A stretch of DNA of 64,000 nt from JAWLCA01 sp041687395 (GCA_041687395.1 JAWLCA010000003.1:1-64000), one strand, 5' to 3'; shown: positions 1 to 8,346, numbered from the stretch's first letter. Notes: generated from the sequence alone by a model not told the origin. Numbers and translations: made by a program.

Positions 1-111
1 CCAGTCGATCAGGTCGGCGAGCTTCACCAGTTCGTGGCGCATGCCGAGCATCTCGACCAGGCGTGCGCGCAGCAGATCATCCTGTTCCGGGGGCGGCTTC
101 CTGGGCTTCAC
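1..111 (-). CDS. IS5-family transposase, N-terminal 37 residues (cut by window edge)
   Basis: The minus strand from a GTG at 111 reads MKPRKPPPEQDDLLRARLVE and continues to a GMRHELVKLADLIDW stretch before the window ends. This closely matches the usual N-terminus of IS5-type DDE transposases (RARL...I/MxxMxHELVxLAxxIDW). Only the non-catalytic first part is visible, so I cannot say whether the element is intact. An in-frame stop precedes the GTG, which fixes the start. Its left inverted repeat would lie between 112 and 223, but I could not recognise its end. Confidence 0.7.
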   Translation of the reverse strand, partial: MKPRKPPPEQDDLLRARLVEMLGMRHELVKLADLIDW

Positions 112-223
112 ATCGCAGCTCGAATTTGCAGGGTTCTGGCTGCGATAGTACAAAATGCTGCGTCCAAAACCTAAGAAAAACGCCGCGTTATGAAGCAGAA
201 ACAGTGGGGTGAGGCCATTCGTT
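112..223. other. Spacer between transposase start and ettA stop; likely contains the IS end
   Basis: This stretch is less GC-rich than the flanking genes and has an A-run at 173-180. It should hold the transposase promoter and the terminal inverted repeat of the insertion sequence. I see no clear direct repeat marking a target-site duplication because the other end of the element is outside the window. Confidence 0.3.
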
Positions 224-1879
224 TCACCTCGTGAACTTCTTGTACTTGATCCGCTTCGGCTCCACCGCGTCGGCGCCCAGGCGGCGTTTCTTGTCTTCCT
301 CATAGGCTTCGAAGTTGCCTTCGAACCATTCCACGTGCGCCTCGCCCTCGAAGGCGAGGATGTGGGTGCAGAGCCGGTCGAGGAAGAAGCGGTCGTGGCT
401 GATGATCACGGCGCAGCCAGCGAAATCGTCCAGCGCATCCTCGAGCGCGCTGAGGGTTTCGACGTCGAGGTCGTTGGTCGGCTCGTCGAGCAAGAGCACG
501 TTGCCGCCGGATTTCAGCAGCTTCGCCATGTGGACGCGGTTGCGTTCGCCACCTGACAGCAGGCCCACCTTCTTCTGCTGGTCGCCGCCCTTGAAGTTGA
601 AGGACGAGACATAGGCGCGGCTGTTCACCTCGGCGTCGCCCAAGGGGACGATGTCGAGGCCGTCGGAGATCTCCTCCCATACGTTCTTGTTGGGATCGAG
701 CGCGTCGCGCGACTGGTCGACGTAGGACAGCTTCACCGTGTCGCCGAAGCTGATGGTGCCGGTGTCGGGCTGTTCCTGCCCGGTCAGCATGCGGAACAGC
801 GTGGTTTTCCCTGCGCCGTTGGGGCCTATCACGCCGACGATGCCGCCGGGGGGCAGGGCGAAGGAGAGATCCTCGATCAGCTGCTTGTCGCCCAGGTGCT
901 TCGACAGCCCCTCCACTTCGATCACCTTGGAGCCCAGGCGCGGGCCGTTCGGGATGATGATCTGGGCGCGGCCGACGCGTTCGCGTTCGGACTGGTTGGC
1001 CATCTGCTCATAGGCCTGGATACGGGCCTTGGATTTCGCCTGCCGGGCCTTGGCGCCCTGGCGGATCCAGTCCAACTCGCGCTCCAGCGTCTTCTGCTTG
1101 GCCTTGTCCTCGCGCGCTTCCTGCTGCAGGCGCTTGGCCTTCTGTTCCAGCCAGGCAGAATAGTTGCCCTCGTACGGGATGCCGCGGCCGCGGTCCAATT
1201 CCAGGATCCAGCTGGTGATATCGTCGAGGAAGTAGCGGTCGTGGGTGACGATAAGGATGGTGCCGGTGTATTCGATCAGGTGCTTCTGCAGCCAGGCGAT
1301 GGTTTCGGCATCGAGGTGGTTGGTCGGTTCGTCGAGAAGCAGCATGTCGGGCGCTTCGAGCAGAAGCTTACAGAGCGCCACGCGGCGCTTCTCGCCGCCT
1401 GACAGGCTGTCGACCTGGGCGTCGTCGGGCGGGCAGCGCAGCGCCTCCATCGCGACGTCGACCTGGCTGTCCAGATCCCACAGGTTCTCGGCGTCGATCT
1501 CGTCCTGCAGCTTGGCCATCTCGTCGGCGGTTTCGTCCGAGTAGTTCATCGCCAGTTCGTTGTAGCGGTCGAGCTTGGCCTGCTTGGCCTTCACCCCTTC
1601 CATCACGTTGCCGCGGACGGTGAGCGCGGGGTCAAGCTCCGGCTCTTGCGGCAGGTAGCCGACGGTCGCGCCCTTGGCCGCCCAGGCCTCTCCGGTGAAA
1701 TCCTTGTCCATGCCGGCCATGATGCGCAGCAGGGTGGATTTGCCCGAGCCGTTGACGCCGACGACGCCGATCTTCACGCCGGGCAGGAAATTCAGGCGGA
1801 TGTTCTCGAAACACTTCTTGCCGCCGGGATAGGTCTTGGAGACGCCATCCATGTGATAGACGTACTGATAGGATGCCAT
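224..1879 (-). CDS. ettA: Energy-dependent translational throttle protein EttA (ABC-F ATPase)
   Basis: A 551-residue protein with two ABC ATPase domains and no membrane segments, which is the ABC-F layout. The first domain has Walker A GVNGSGKST near residue 40, signature LSGGEKRR and Walker B LLLDEPTNHLD. The second has GPNGAGKTT, LSGGERNR and LLLDEPTNDLD. The charged P-site linker between them and the C-terminal DALEPKRIKYKK tail are typical of EttA, which binds the ribosomal E site and gates the first translocation according to energy charge. The start is the ATG at 1879 (MASYQYVYHMDGVSK), matching family length. It is divergent from nadD with a 114-bp spacer. Confidence 0.95.
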   Translation of the reverse strand: MASYQYVYHMDGVSKTYPGGKKCFENIRLNFLPGVKIGVVGVNGSGKSTLLRIMAGMDKDFTGEAWAAKGATVGYLPQEPELDPALTVRGNVMEGVKAKQAKLDRYNELAMNYSDETADEMAKLQDEIDAENLWDLDSQVDVAMEALRCPPDDAQVDSLSGGEKRRVALCKLLLEAPDMLLLDEPTNHLDAETIAWLQKHLIEYTGTILIVTHDRYFLDDITSWILELDRGRGIPYEGNYSAWLEQKAKRLQQEAREDKAKQKTLERELDWIRQGAKARQAKSKARIQAYEQMANQSERERVGRAQIIIPNGPRLGSKVIEVEGLSKHLGDKQLIEDLSFALPPGGIVGVIGPNGAGKTTLFRMLTGQEQPDTGTISFGDTVKLSYVDQSRDALDPNKNVWEEISDGLDIVPLGDAEVNSRAYVSSFNFKGGDQQKKVGLLSGGERNRVHMAKLLKSGGNVLLLDEPTNDLDVETLSALEDALDDFAGCAVIISHDRFFLDRLCTHILAFEGEAHVEWFEGNFEAYEEDKKRRLGADAVEPKRIKYKKFTR

Positions 1880-1993
1880 GTCGATGCCTCGGCTGTCTGG
1901 GGGTTTCGCGGTTGGGCGTGGTGTATCGAATGTGCTGGACAAGGGCAATCGGGGGGTGGTCTACCTGCGCGCCGTATCGGGCTGGGGGTGCGG

Positions 1994-2596
1994 GTGCGGC
2001 AGGGATTTCCGGTGGCGCGGGCGGGGATGCGGGTGGGCCTGCTGGGCGGGTCGTTCGACCCCGCGCATGAGGGCCACGCCCATATCACCCGCGAGGCGCT
2101 GAAGCGGCTGGGCCTGGATGCGGTCTGGTGGCTGGTCAGCCCCGGCAACCCGCTGAAGCGCGAAGGGCCGGCGGCGATGGAGCGGCGGCTGGCGGCGGCG
2201 CGCGCCGTGATGCGGCACCCGCGCGTCATAATCACCGGTATCGAGGCGCGGATCGGCACGCGCTACACGGCCCAGACGCTGGCGGCGCTGCAGGCGCGCT
2301 ATCCCGGCGTGCGCTTTGTCTGGCTGATGGGGGCGGACAACATGGCCGGGTTCCATCGCTGGGATCGGTGGGAGACGATCATGGGCCGCGTGCCGGTCGC
2401 GGTGCTGGCCCGGCCGGGGGCAGGGCTGGCGGCGCAGGGGTCGAAGGCGGCGCAGCGCTTTGCAAGTGCTCGCGTCCCTGGCCATGCGGCGCGCGGACTG
2501 GCGCAGCGCCGCCCGCCGGCCTGGATCTATCTGGAGGTGCCGAAGCGCGACATCTCCTCCAGCGCGCTGCGGGCGCGAGGGGCCTGGGTGCGCTAG
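1994..2596 (+). CDS. nadD: Nicotinate-nucleotide adenylyltransferase NadD
   Basis: Transfers AMP from ATP to nicotinate mononucleotide in NAD synthesis. The nucleotidyltransferase motif GGSFDPAHEGHAHI lies at the N-terminus, followed by WWLVSPGNPLK, the WLMGADNMAGFHRW core and a C-terminal DISSSALR (the ISST/S-type motif). The GTG at 1994 gives MRQGFPVARAGMRVGLLGG, an N-terminal extension I recall from related Rhodobacteraceae; the ATG at 2027 is the alternative and would shorten the protein by 11 residues. The usual neighbour rsfS is not next to it here; a dacB-type gene follows. Confidence 0.9.
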   Translation: MRQGFPVARAGMRVGLLGGSFDPAHEGHAHITREALKRLGLDAVWWLVSPGNPLKREGPAAMERRLAAARAVMRHPRVIITGIEARIGTRYTAQTLAALQARYPGVRFVWLMGADNMAGFHRWDRWETIMGRVPVAVLARPGAGLAAQGSKAAQRFASARVPGHAARGLAQRRPPAWIYLEVPKRDISSSALRARGAWVR

Positions 2597-2602
2597 AGAT
2601 CT

Positions 2603-2626
2603 GGGGGGGGGGTGCGGTTGTTTTTT
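2603..2626. repeat. Poly-G tract (10 G) followed by a T-run upstream of dacB
   Basis: Ten consecutive G residues at 2603-2612 and a run of six T at 2621-2626 lie between the nadD stop and the dacB start at 2687. Long homopolymers are scarce in this window. The tract could simply be spacer, or a slippage-prone site affecting expression. Confidence 0.6.
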
Positions 2627-2686
2627 CGATACAACCTGGACGGGAAAGACTTGTCTGAAAACGCGTCCCGCGCTTTACTCCGCCCC

Positions 2687-4192
2687 ATGACTGATGGCAT
2701 CGACAGGATCTCGCGGCGCTGGCTTCTGGGCGTTTTGGCGGCGACGGCTGCGGCGCCCGCCTGTGCACGTGCGCCCGAGGTGTCGAAGCGTCCCACCCCG
2801 CGACCGGCCATGGGTGCGGTCGCCGCCGCGCCCCGCAGCACCGGCCCGGCGGCCGAGGCCCTGGTCGAGGCCGCGCGGCTGGGCGGGCAGGTAACCTATG
2901 CGGTGGCCGACGCCCGCAGCGGCCAGATGCTGGAGCTGCGGGGCGCGGGTGTGGCGCAGCCACCGGCGAGCGTCAGCAAGGCGATGACCAGCCTTTACGC
3001 GCTGGAGTCACTCGGCACCGGCTATCGCTTCACGACCCGACTGATCGCAACGGGGCCGGTGCAGGGCGGCAGGTTGCAGGGCGATCTGGTGTTGGCGGGG
3101 GGCGGCGATCCGGAACTGTCCACCGACGATCTTGGTGAACTGGCGGCGCGGTTGCGCGCGGCGGGCGTGACCGAGGTTTCGGGCCGCTTCCTGGTCTGGG
3201 GGGGCGCGCTGCCGCTGATCGGGGCGATCGACACCGCGCAGCCGGACCATGTCGGCTACAACCCGGCGATCGCCGGGCTGAACCTGAACTACAACCGTGT
3301 GCATTTTGAATGGAAGCGCGCGGGGCAGGGCTATCAGGTCACCATGGACGCGCGCGGCGAGCGGTTCCGCCCTCAGGTCGCGATGGCGCGGATGCAGGTG
3401 GTCAACCGCGCAGCCCCGCTTTACACCTTTGCCAACAGCGGCGGGGTCGAGAATTGGACCGTGGCGCAGGGCGCGCTGGGCAATGGAGGAAGCCGCTGGT
3501 TGCCAGTGCGCCGGCCCGATCTGTATGCGGGCGAGGTGTTCCGGGCGCTGACGCAGGCGCAAGGGGTGAGCCTGCCGCCGCCCACGGCGACGAAAGGCTT
3601 GCCGGCTGGCACGGTGATCGTCACCCATCAGAGCGGCGAGTTGCGCACGATCTTGCGCACGATGATGCGCTGGTCCACCAACCTTACGGCCGAGGCAGTC
3701 GGGCTGGCGGCCAGCAGCGCACGCGGGGCGCGGCCCTCGTCGCTGGTCGATTCCGGCCGGCTGATGTCGAACTGGGCGGGGTCGCGGCTGCAGATGCGCG
3801 GGCCGCGGTTCGTCGATCATTCTGGTCTCGGCGGCGCGTCGCGCATCGCGGCGGCCGACATGGTGCAGGGGCTGGTGCGGGCCGATCCGGCGCTCAAGGC
3901 GCTGATGCGCGACTATCCGATGCGCGATGCGAACGGGAACGAGGTGCGCAACCACCCGGTCAAGGTGGCGGCCAAGACCGGCACCCTGAACTTCGTCAGC
4001 GGCCTGGGCGGCTACATCACCGCGCCGGGCGGGACGGAGCTGGTGTTCGCGATCTTCTCGGCCGATGTGGCGCGGCGGGATTCGCTGCACCGCGCACAAT
4101 ACGAGCGGCCGCAGGGCGGGCGCGAGTGGACGCGGCGCGCGCGCAATCTGCAGCAACAGCTGATCCAGCGCTGGGCGTCGCTTTACGGCTGA
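2687..4192 (+). CDS. dacB: D-alanyl-D-alanine carboxypeptidase/endopeptidase, PBP4 type
   Basis: A 501-residue periplasmic serine peptidase of the S13 (PBP4) family that trims and cleaves peptidoglycan cross-links. The three active-site motifs are visible: SxxK as SVSK (residues 95-98), SxN as STN in RWSTNLTAEA, and KTG in VAAKTGTLNF. The N-terminus carries SRRWLLGVLAATAAAPACA, a twin-arginine-like signal sequence, which is unusual for this family but seen in Rhodobacteraceae. ATG 2687 was chosen because it places this signal at the start. The last 10 bp overlap the 3' end of the convergent TerB-like gene. Confidence 0.9.
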   Translation: MTDGIDRISRRWLLGVLAATAAAPACARAPEVSKRPTPRPAMGAVAAAPRSTGPAAEALVEAARLGGQVTYAVADARSGQMLELRGAGVAQPPASVSKAMTSLYALESLGTGYRFTTRLIATGPVQGGRLQGDLVLAGGGDPELSTDDLGELAARLRAAGVTEVSGRFLVWGGALPLIGAIDTAQPDHVGYNPAIAGLNLNYNRVHFEWKRAGQGYQVTMDARGERFRPQVAMARMQVVNRAAPLYTFANSGGVENWTVAQGALGNGGSRWLPVRRPDLYAGEVFRALTQAQGVSLPPPTATKGLPAGTVIVTHQSGELRTILRTMMRWSTNLTAEAVGLAASSARGARPSSLVDSGRLMSNWAGSRLQMRGPRFVDHSGLGGASRIAAADMVQGLVRADPALKALMRDYPMRDANGNEVRNHPVKVAAKTGTLNFVSGLGGYITAPGGTELVFAIFSADVARRDSLHRAQYERPQGGREWTRRARNLQQQLIQRWASLYG

Positions 4193-4611
4193 TGGCGCAT
4201 GTGGCGTGCGCGCGCGCCGCGTTCGATGGCGGCGGCATGCAGCCGGTCGATGTTCAACTCGTAGCGTATTTCTTCAAGCAGGCGCAGCTCGGTCTCGCGC
4301 AGAACGCCGTCGGCGGCCGCCACGTCGCAGGCCAGCGCATAAGCGGTCTCGAACAGCCGCTCGGGCAGCGCGTCGCGGACCAGGCCGAACAGCGCGTCGA
4401 GCCCGTCCTCCTCCTCGAACAGGTCGAAGACGCTTTGCGAGATCTGGCGGATCCGGTCGGCGTCATATTCGGCGAAGATCGGCAGGTGGTTCACGATCCG
4501 GGTGATCGCGACCAGTTCCGAGGTGCGGATCGATTCGTCCGAGGCCGAGACCGCGATCATGATCGCGATCAGGCTGTCCTGCGGGGTGAGGAGCGGGGTC
4601 GGGGGTGCCAC
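4183..4611 (-). CDS. TerB-like tellurite-resistance family protein
   Basis: A 142-residue, mostly helical acidic protein. The repeated acidic segments (ESIRTSELVAI near the N-terminus and AAADGVLRETELRLLEEI near the C-terminus) resemble the two pseudo-symmetric halves of the TerB fold, where such residues bind metal. The function of solitary TerB proteins is unknown, and no other ter genes are in the window. The start is a GTG at 4611; the nearest upstream ATG is followed at once by a stop. It converges on dacB with a 10-bp overlap. Confidence 0.7.
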   Translation of the reverse strand: MAPPTPLLTPQDSLIAIMIAVSASDESIRTSELVAITRIVNHLPIFAEYDADRIRQISQSVFDLFEEEDGLDALFGLVRDALPERLFETAYALACDVAAADGVLRETELRLLEEIRYELNIDRLHAAAIERGARARHMRHQP

Positions 4612-4718
4612 TGGCTACATCCTGAAACTTGCGTTGGCGGGCAGAATATTGACGCGCAGGGGCGTGGGCAATAGGACACCACGGCTTGTTGATCCCCTCG
4701 AACCCCCTGGTGCCCCCG

Positions 4719-6311
4719 ATGTCCGACCTGCGCGACGCTGCCCTGAATTCCAAGGCCTGGCCGTTTGAAGAGGCGCGGCGGCTGGTCAAACGCTACGAAA
4801 AGGCGCCGCCCGCAAAGGGGCATGTGCTGTTCGAGACCGGCTACGGGCCGAGCGGGCTGCCGCATATCGGGACCTTTGGCGAGGTGGCGCGCACGACAAT
4901 GATCCGCCGGGCGTTCGAGTCGATCAGCGACATTCCGACGCGGCTGGTGTGCTTTTCCGACGACATGGACGGGATGCGCAAGATCCCCGACAACGTGCCG
5001 AACCCCGAGATGCTGCGCGAGCATCTGCAGCGGCCGCTGACCAGCGTTCCCGATCCGTTCGGGGAATTCGAAAGCTTCGGCCACCACAACAACGCCATGC
5101 TGCGGCGGTTCCTGGACACCTTCGGGTTCGAGTACGAATTCATCAGCGCGACCGACTTCTACAAGTCGGGTCAGTTCGACACGATCCTTCTGCGCGCGGC
5201 CGAGCGCTATGACGACCTGATGAAGGTGATGCTGGCATCCCTGCGTGAGGAGCGGCAGCAGACCTATTCGGTGTTCCTGCCTATCCACCCGGAAACCGGC
5301 CGCGTGCTCTATGTGCCGATCAAGCATGTGGATGCGAAGGACGGCACCGTCACCTTTGATGACGAGAGCGGGCGGGAGTGGACGCTGCCGGTCACGGGCG
5401 GGCAGTGCAAGCTGCAGTGGAAGCCCGATTTCGGCGCGCGCTGGGCGGCGCTGGACGTCGATTTCGAGATGTATGGCAAGGATCATTCCACCAACACGCC
5501 GATCTACGACCGCATCTGCGAGATTCTGGGCGGGCGGAAGCCCGAGCATTTCACCTATGAGCTTTTCCTGGATGAGAACGGCGAAAAGATCAGCAAATCC
5601 AAGGGGAACGGGCTGACAATCGACGAGTGGCTGACCTATGCCAGCACCGAGTCGCTGTCGTATTTCATGTATCAGAAGCCCAAGACGGCAAAGCGGATGT
5701 ATTTCGACGTGATCCCGCGGGCGGTGGACGAGTATCACCAGCAGTTGCGCGCCTATCCGGGGCAGGACGTCGCGGCGCGGGTCAACAACCCGGTCTGGCA
5801 TATCCATTCAGGAAACCCGCCGGAAAGCCATATGGTTGTCCCGTTCTCGATGCTGCTCAACCTCGCTTCGGTCGCGGGGGCGACGGACAAGTCCGGGCTG
5901 TGGGGCTACATCCGCAATTATGCGCCGTACGCCTCGCCCGAGACGCATCCGGACCTGGATGCGGCGGCGGAGTATGCGGTGCGGTATTTCCGGGATTTCG
6001 TTGCGCCCAAAAGGGTTTACCGCCTGCCGACCGAAAAGGAGCGCGCGGCGATGGAGGATCTGGTCGCCCGGCTGAAGGTCTGGGACGGGGTGCATGATCC
6101 CGAGGCGCTGCAGTCGGTGGTCTTTGCGGTGGGCCGGGACCACGGGTTCGAGCCGCTGCGCGACTGGTTCAAGGCGCTGTACGAGGTGCTCCTGGGGGCG
6201 TCCGAGGGGCCGCGGTTCGGGGGCTTCATCGCGCTTTACGGTGTGGCCGAAACCATTGCGCTGATCGAGCGTGCGCTGCGGGGCGAACTTGCGCAGCACC
6301 CGGCGGCGTGA
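4719..6311 (+). CDS. lysK: Lysyl-tRNA synthetase, class I
   Basis: A 530-residue class I synthetase that charges tRNA-Lys. It has the HIGH-type signature in GPSGLPHIGTFGEV (residues about 40-53) and the KMSKS-type loop KISKSKG near residue 290, so it is the archaeal-type class I enzyme rather than class II LysS. This form is common in Alphaproteobacteria. The start at 4719 (MSDLRDAALNSKAWPF) fits family length; an upstream in-frame ATG at 4686 would add 11 poorly conserved residues. It is divergent from the TerB-like gene and is followed by a copy of the 56-bp repeat. Confidence 0.93.
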   Translation: MSDLRDAALNSKAWPFEEARRLVKRYEKAPPAKGHVLFETGYGPSGLPHIGTFGEVARTTMIRRAFESISDIPTRLVCFSDDMDGMRKIPDNVPNPEMLREHLQRPLTSVPDPFGEFESFGHHNNAMLRRFLDTFGFEYEFISATDFYKSGQFDTILLRAAERYDDLMKVMLASLREERQQTYSVFLPIHPETGRVLYVPIKHVDAKDGTVTFDDESGREWTLPVTGGQCKLQWKPDFGARWAALDVDFEMYGKDHSTNTPIYDRICEILGGRKPEHFTYELFLDENGEKISKSKGNGLTIDEWLTYASTESLSYFMYQKPKTAKRMYFDVIPRAVDEYHQQLRAYPGQDVAARVNNPVWHIHSGNPPESHMVVPFSMLLNLASVAGATDKSGLWGYIRNYAPYASPETHPDLDAAAEYAVRYFRDFVAPKRVYRLPTEKERAAMEDLVARLKVWDGVHDPEALQSVVFAVGRDHGFEPLRDWFKALYEVLLGASEGPRFGGFIALYGVAETIALIERALRGELAQHPAA

Positions 6312-6345
6312 CGGGGCGCAAGGCGCTGAAAACACGCGAAAACCG

Positions 6346-6401
6346 GGTGCCACCAATGCGCCACCAACCTGCCACCACCCTGCCACCAGGGCGGTGGCAC
6401 C
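6346..6401 (+). repeat. 56-bp dispersed repeat, copy A (11-bp iterated unit)
   Basis: The element is GGT, then four copies of GCCACCA each followed by four bases (ATGC, ACCT, CCCT, GGGC), then GGTGGCACC, the inverse complement of the starting GGTGCCACC. Copies B (22046-22101) and C (44300-44355) have exactly the same length and layout. It starts 34 bp after the lysK stop. Confidence 0.85.
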
Positions 6402-6433
6402 TGTGCCACCGCCCCTGCCTTTGACGCAGGGGC
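6389..6433 (+). terminator. Two nested hairpins at the end of repeat copy A
   Basis: A perfect 12-bp stem (GGGCGGTGGCAC at 6389-6400 with its complement at 6403-6414, loop of 2) shares its 3' arm with a second 8-bp stem (GCCCCTGC at 6411-6418 with 6426-6433). The two stems exclude each other in part. There is no strong U-tract, so this could be an mRNA 3'-end structure for lysK or a mutually exclusive switch ahead of the next gene. Confidence 0.45.
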
Positions 6434-6479
6434 AGGGCGCGCTACCCTTCTATCGCATGCTTCGACAGGAGATCCGCCC

Positions 6480-6890
6480 ATGCGCCGACTGATCCTTGCC
6501 CTTGGACTATCCGTCCTGACGGCGACGGCCGCGATGGCCGAGCGGCCACGCAACCCTGCGATCGAGGGGACGATCCAGAGCCAGATCGACGCCTTTCTGG
6601 CCGACGACTTCGCCACCGCGTTCACCTTCGCCTCGCCCGGGATCAAGGGGATGTTCGGCACGCCCGACCGTTTCGGCACGATGGTGCGGCAGGGCTATCC
6701 GATGGTCTGGCGTCCCGATACGGTGCGGTTCCTGGAACTGCGAGAGGTCGGCGGGCGGCAGGTGCAGCGGGTGATGATCACCGACCGGGCGGGCGCGATC
6801 CACCTTCTGGATTACTTCATGGTCGAGGCGGGCGAAGGCTGGCAGATCAACGGCGTGGACCTGTTGACCGGGGCGCAGGTAGGCGCCTGA
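6480..6890 (+). CDS. Small secreted protein, DUF4864 type
   Basis: A 136-residue protein with a clear Sec signal peptide (MRRLILALGLSVLTATAAMA, cleavage before ERP). The mature part starts with a short helix (IQSQIDAFLADDFATAFTFASPGIKGMFG) and ends in a beta-rich half, the pattern of DUF4864 proteins related to the NTF2-like fold. The function is unknown. An AGGAG about 8 bases upstream supports the ATG at 6480. It converges on the alpha/beta hydrolase with an 8-bp gap. Confidence 0.65.
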   Translation: MRRLILALGLSVLTATAAMAERPRNPAIEGTIQSQIDAFLADDFATAFTFASPGIKGMFGTPDRFGTMVRQGYPMVWRPDTVRFLELREVGGRQVQRVMITDRAGAIHLLDYFMVEAGEGWQINGVDLLTGAQVGA

Positions 6891-6898
6891 GCGACCTG

Positions 6899-7843
6899 TC
6901 ATTCGGGAAGCGAGGCGAGGAATTCTCCAAAGGCCGCGCGATAGCCTGCCGGATCGCGGTGCCAGGTCTGAAGGTGGTCACCGTCATTGCGGAAGGTAAC
7001 GAGCGGCCCGGCGTGGCGCATGATCAATGCATCGCTGATGCTTACGGGCACGATCCTGTCTCCCGTGCCGTGGGCCAGAAAGACCGGGCCGCGGAAGCCG
7101 GCGACGACGTCCAGCACCTCGGCCCGGGCCAGATCGAGCCCGGTCATGCGGGACAGGAGCGGATGCGCGACAACAGCGACCGGCCGGGGCAGGGGCAGCC
7201 CGATCAGCCGACCGATCTGCGCCAGCGTTTCCCTGAAGCTGAGGGCGGGACTGTCGAGCGCAAGCGCCACGATGCGATCCGCCCGGTCGGACTGGTGCAG
7301 GAATTGACCGGCGATCGCCCCGCCCATCGACTCGGCCACGATGATGAGGCGCTCGTGGCCGCGAAGTGCCATCGCGTCCACCGCTGCCTGCAGATCGCGC
7401 CATTCGGTAAGGCCGAAAGCGTGCGGCGGGTCCGCGGGCGCGTCGGCGTCGTTGCGATAGGTTATGAGCAGGGTGGGGTGCCCGGCGGCGGCCAGCATGG
7501 ACAGGTGGCGGTAGCCGTCTTCGCGTGCGCCGCCGATGCCGTGGACGTAGATCGCCGCGAGCGGCTGATCGCCGGGCACATACCAGGCCGGCGCCGGGCC
7601 AAGATCGGTCATGATCGTCAGCGCTACGAATGGCAGGTCGAGCGCGTTGGCGGGGTCGCCGCGATAGCCGAGTTCAAGCGGATCGGTCGGGGAGGGCGCT
7701 TCGGCGTTGAGCTCGCCGAGGGATCCGGGGGTTAGGATGCCCCCTGCAAAGCGCGCCAGTACCGTGCCCGCGATCAGCAGATAAAGCAGCGGCAGACCGA
7801 TCAGGGCAAGCACCAGCCAGCGCAGGCGGCGTGCCGCGCGCAT
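6899..7843 (-). CDS. Membrane-anchored alpha/beta hydrolase
   Basis: A 314-residue protein with an N-terminal transmembrane anchor (LRWLVLALIGLPLLYLLIAGTVLA) and an alpha/beta hydrolase domain. The nucleophile elbow is AESMGGA, the acid is probably the Asp in HGTGDRIVP, and the histidine is in DGDHLQTWH. The oxyanion region is YVHGIGG. The substrate cannot be inferred. Its ATG shares one base with the stop of the upstream HugZ-like gene (TGATG), so translation is probably coupled. Confidence 0.8.
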   Translation of the reverse strand: MRAARRLRWLVLALIGLPLLYLLIAGTVLARFAGGILTPGSLGELNAEAPSPTDPLELGYRGDPANALDLPFVALTIMTDLGPAPAWYVPGDQPLAAIYVHGIGGAREDGYRHLSMLAAAGHPTLLITYRNDADAPADPPHAFGLTEWRDLQAAVDAMALRGHERLIIVAESMGGAIAGQFLHQSDRADRIVALALDSPALSFRETLAQIGRLIGLPLPRPVAVVAHPLLSRMTGLDLARAEVLDVVAGFRGPVFLAHGTGDRIVPVSISDALIMRHAGPLVTFRNDGDHLQTWHRDPAGYRAAFGEFLASLPE

Positions 7844-8346
7844 CAGGGTTCTGTTTCCGGCAAGCCGAGGTCGGCTGCCGTCAGAAGAAAGGCCTGCCCG
7901 AAACCGCCGTTGAGTGCGGCCGCAGTGACGATCAGGCGGACGAAGCCGAAGTCGGCGAAATCCACATAAAGCTTTGCCTTTGGATGGCGGGAGAGCCAGT
8001 GCGTGCGCAGCGCATGGTGATCGGGGTCTTCGCGCCGGACGAAGATGGCGCGGGCGTGCAACGTGATGCGCGGATGGGTCAGCGGATCACCGCGCGCGCC
8101 GGGTTCCCCCAGCAGAAGCGAGGCGCGCGGGTCCGCGCGCAGCGCGCGGGTGTGGGCAGAGAGCGACGAGACCAGTGTGACCGGCCCGGCGGCGTCCGAC
8201 GCCACGGCCACGCGTGCGACGTAGGGCACGCCGCTTTCAGGGTCCAGGACCGCCAGCGCGCCGAAGCGCGCATGGTCCATCAGCCCGCGGGCCAGTGCGC
8301 GTGCCTCGGTGGTCGTCGGTCGGATCGGATTGGTCTGCCGTGCCAT
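7843..8346 (-). CDS. HugZ-like pyridoxamine 5'-phosphate oxidase family protein
   Basis: A 167-residue flavin- or heme-binding split-barrel protein. The sequence ARALARGLMDHARFGALAVLDPESGVPYVARVAV followed by SSLSAHTRALRADPRASLLLGEPG is the standard core of this family. Members of the HugZ group bind or degrade heme and others reduce FMN-linked substrates; no heme transport gene is nearby to decide. ATG 8346 was chosen because upstream residues lack family similarity. It is the first gene of a two-gene operon with the hydrolase and is divergent from acs. Confidence 0.75.
   Translation of the reverse strand: MARQTNPIRPTTTEARALARGLMDHARFGALAVLDPESGVPYVARVAVASDAAGPVTLVSSLSAHTRALRADPRASLLLGEPGARGDPLTHPRITLHARAIFVRREDPDHHALRTHWLSRHPKAKLYVDFADFGFVRLIVTAAALNGGFGQAFLLTAADLGLPETEP

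Noticed and set aside
4183..4611. Tellurite-resistance operon
   Set aside because: Only a solitary TerB-like gene is present; no terC, terD or terZ homologues flank it, so resistance cannot be inferred.
4206..4674. Plus-strand frames over the TerB-like gene
   Set aside because: These continue out of alternative frames of dacB. The minus strand has the acidic helical TerB-like pattern and correct length.
6346..6433. Repeat units as a CRISPR array
   Set aside because: Units are 7 bp with 4-bp spacers at an 11-bp period, far too short for CRISPR repeats and spacers, and no cas genes are present.
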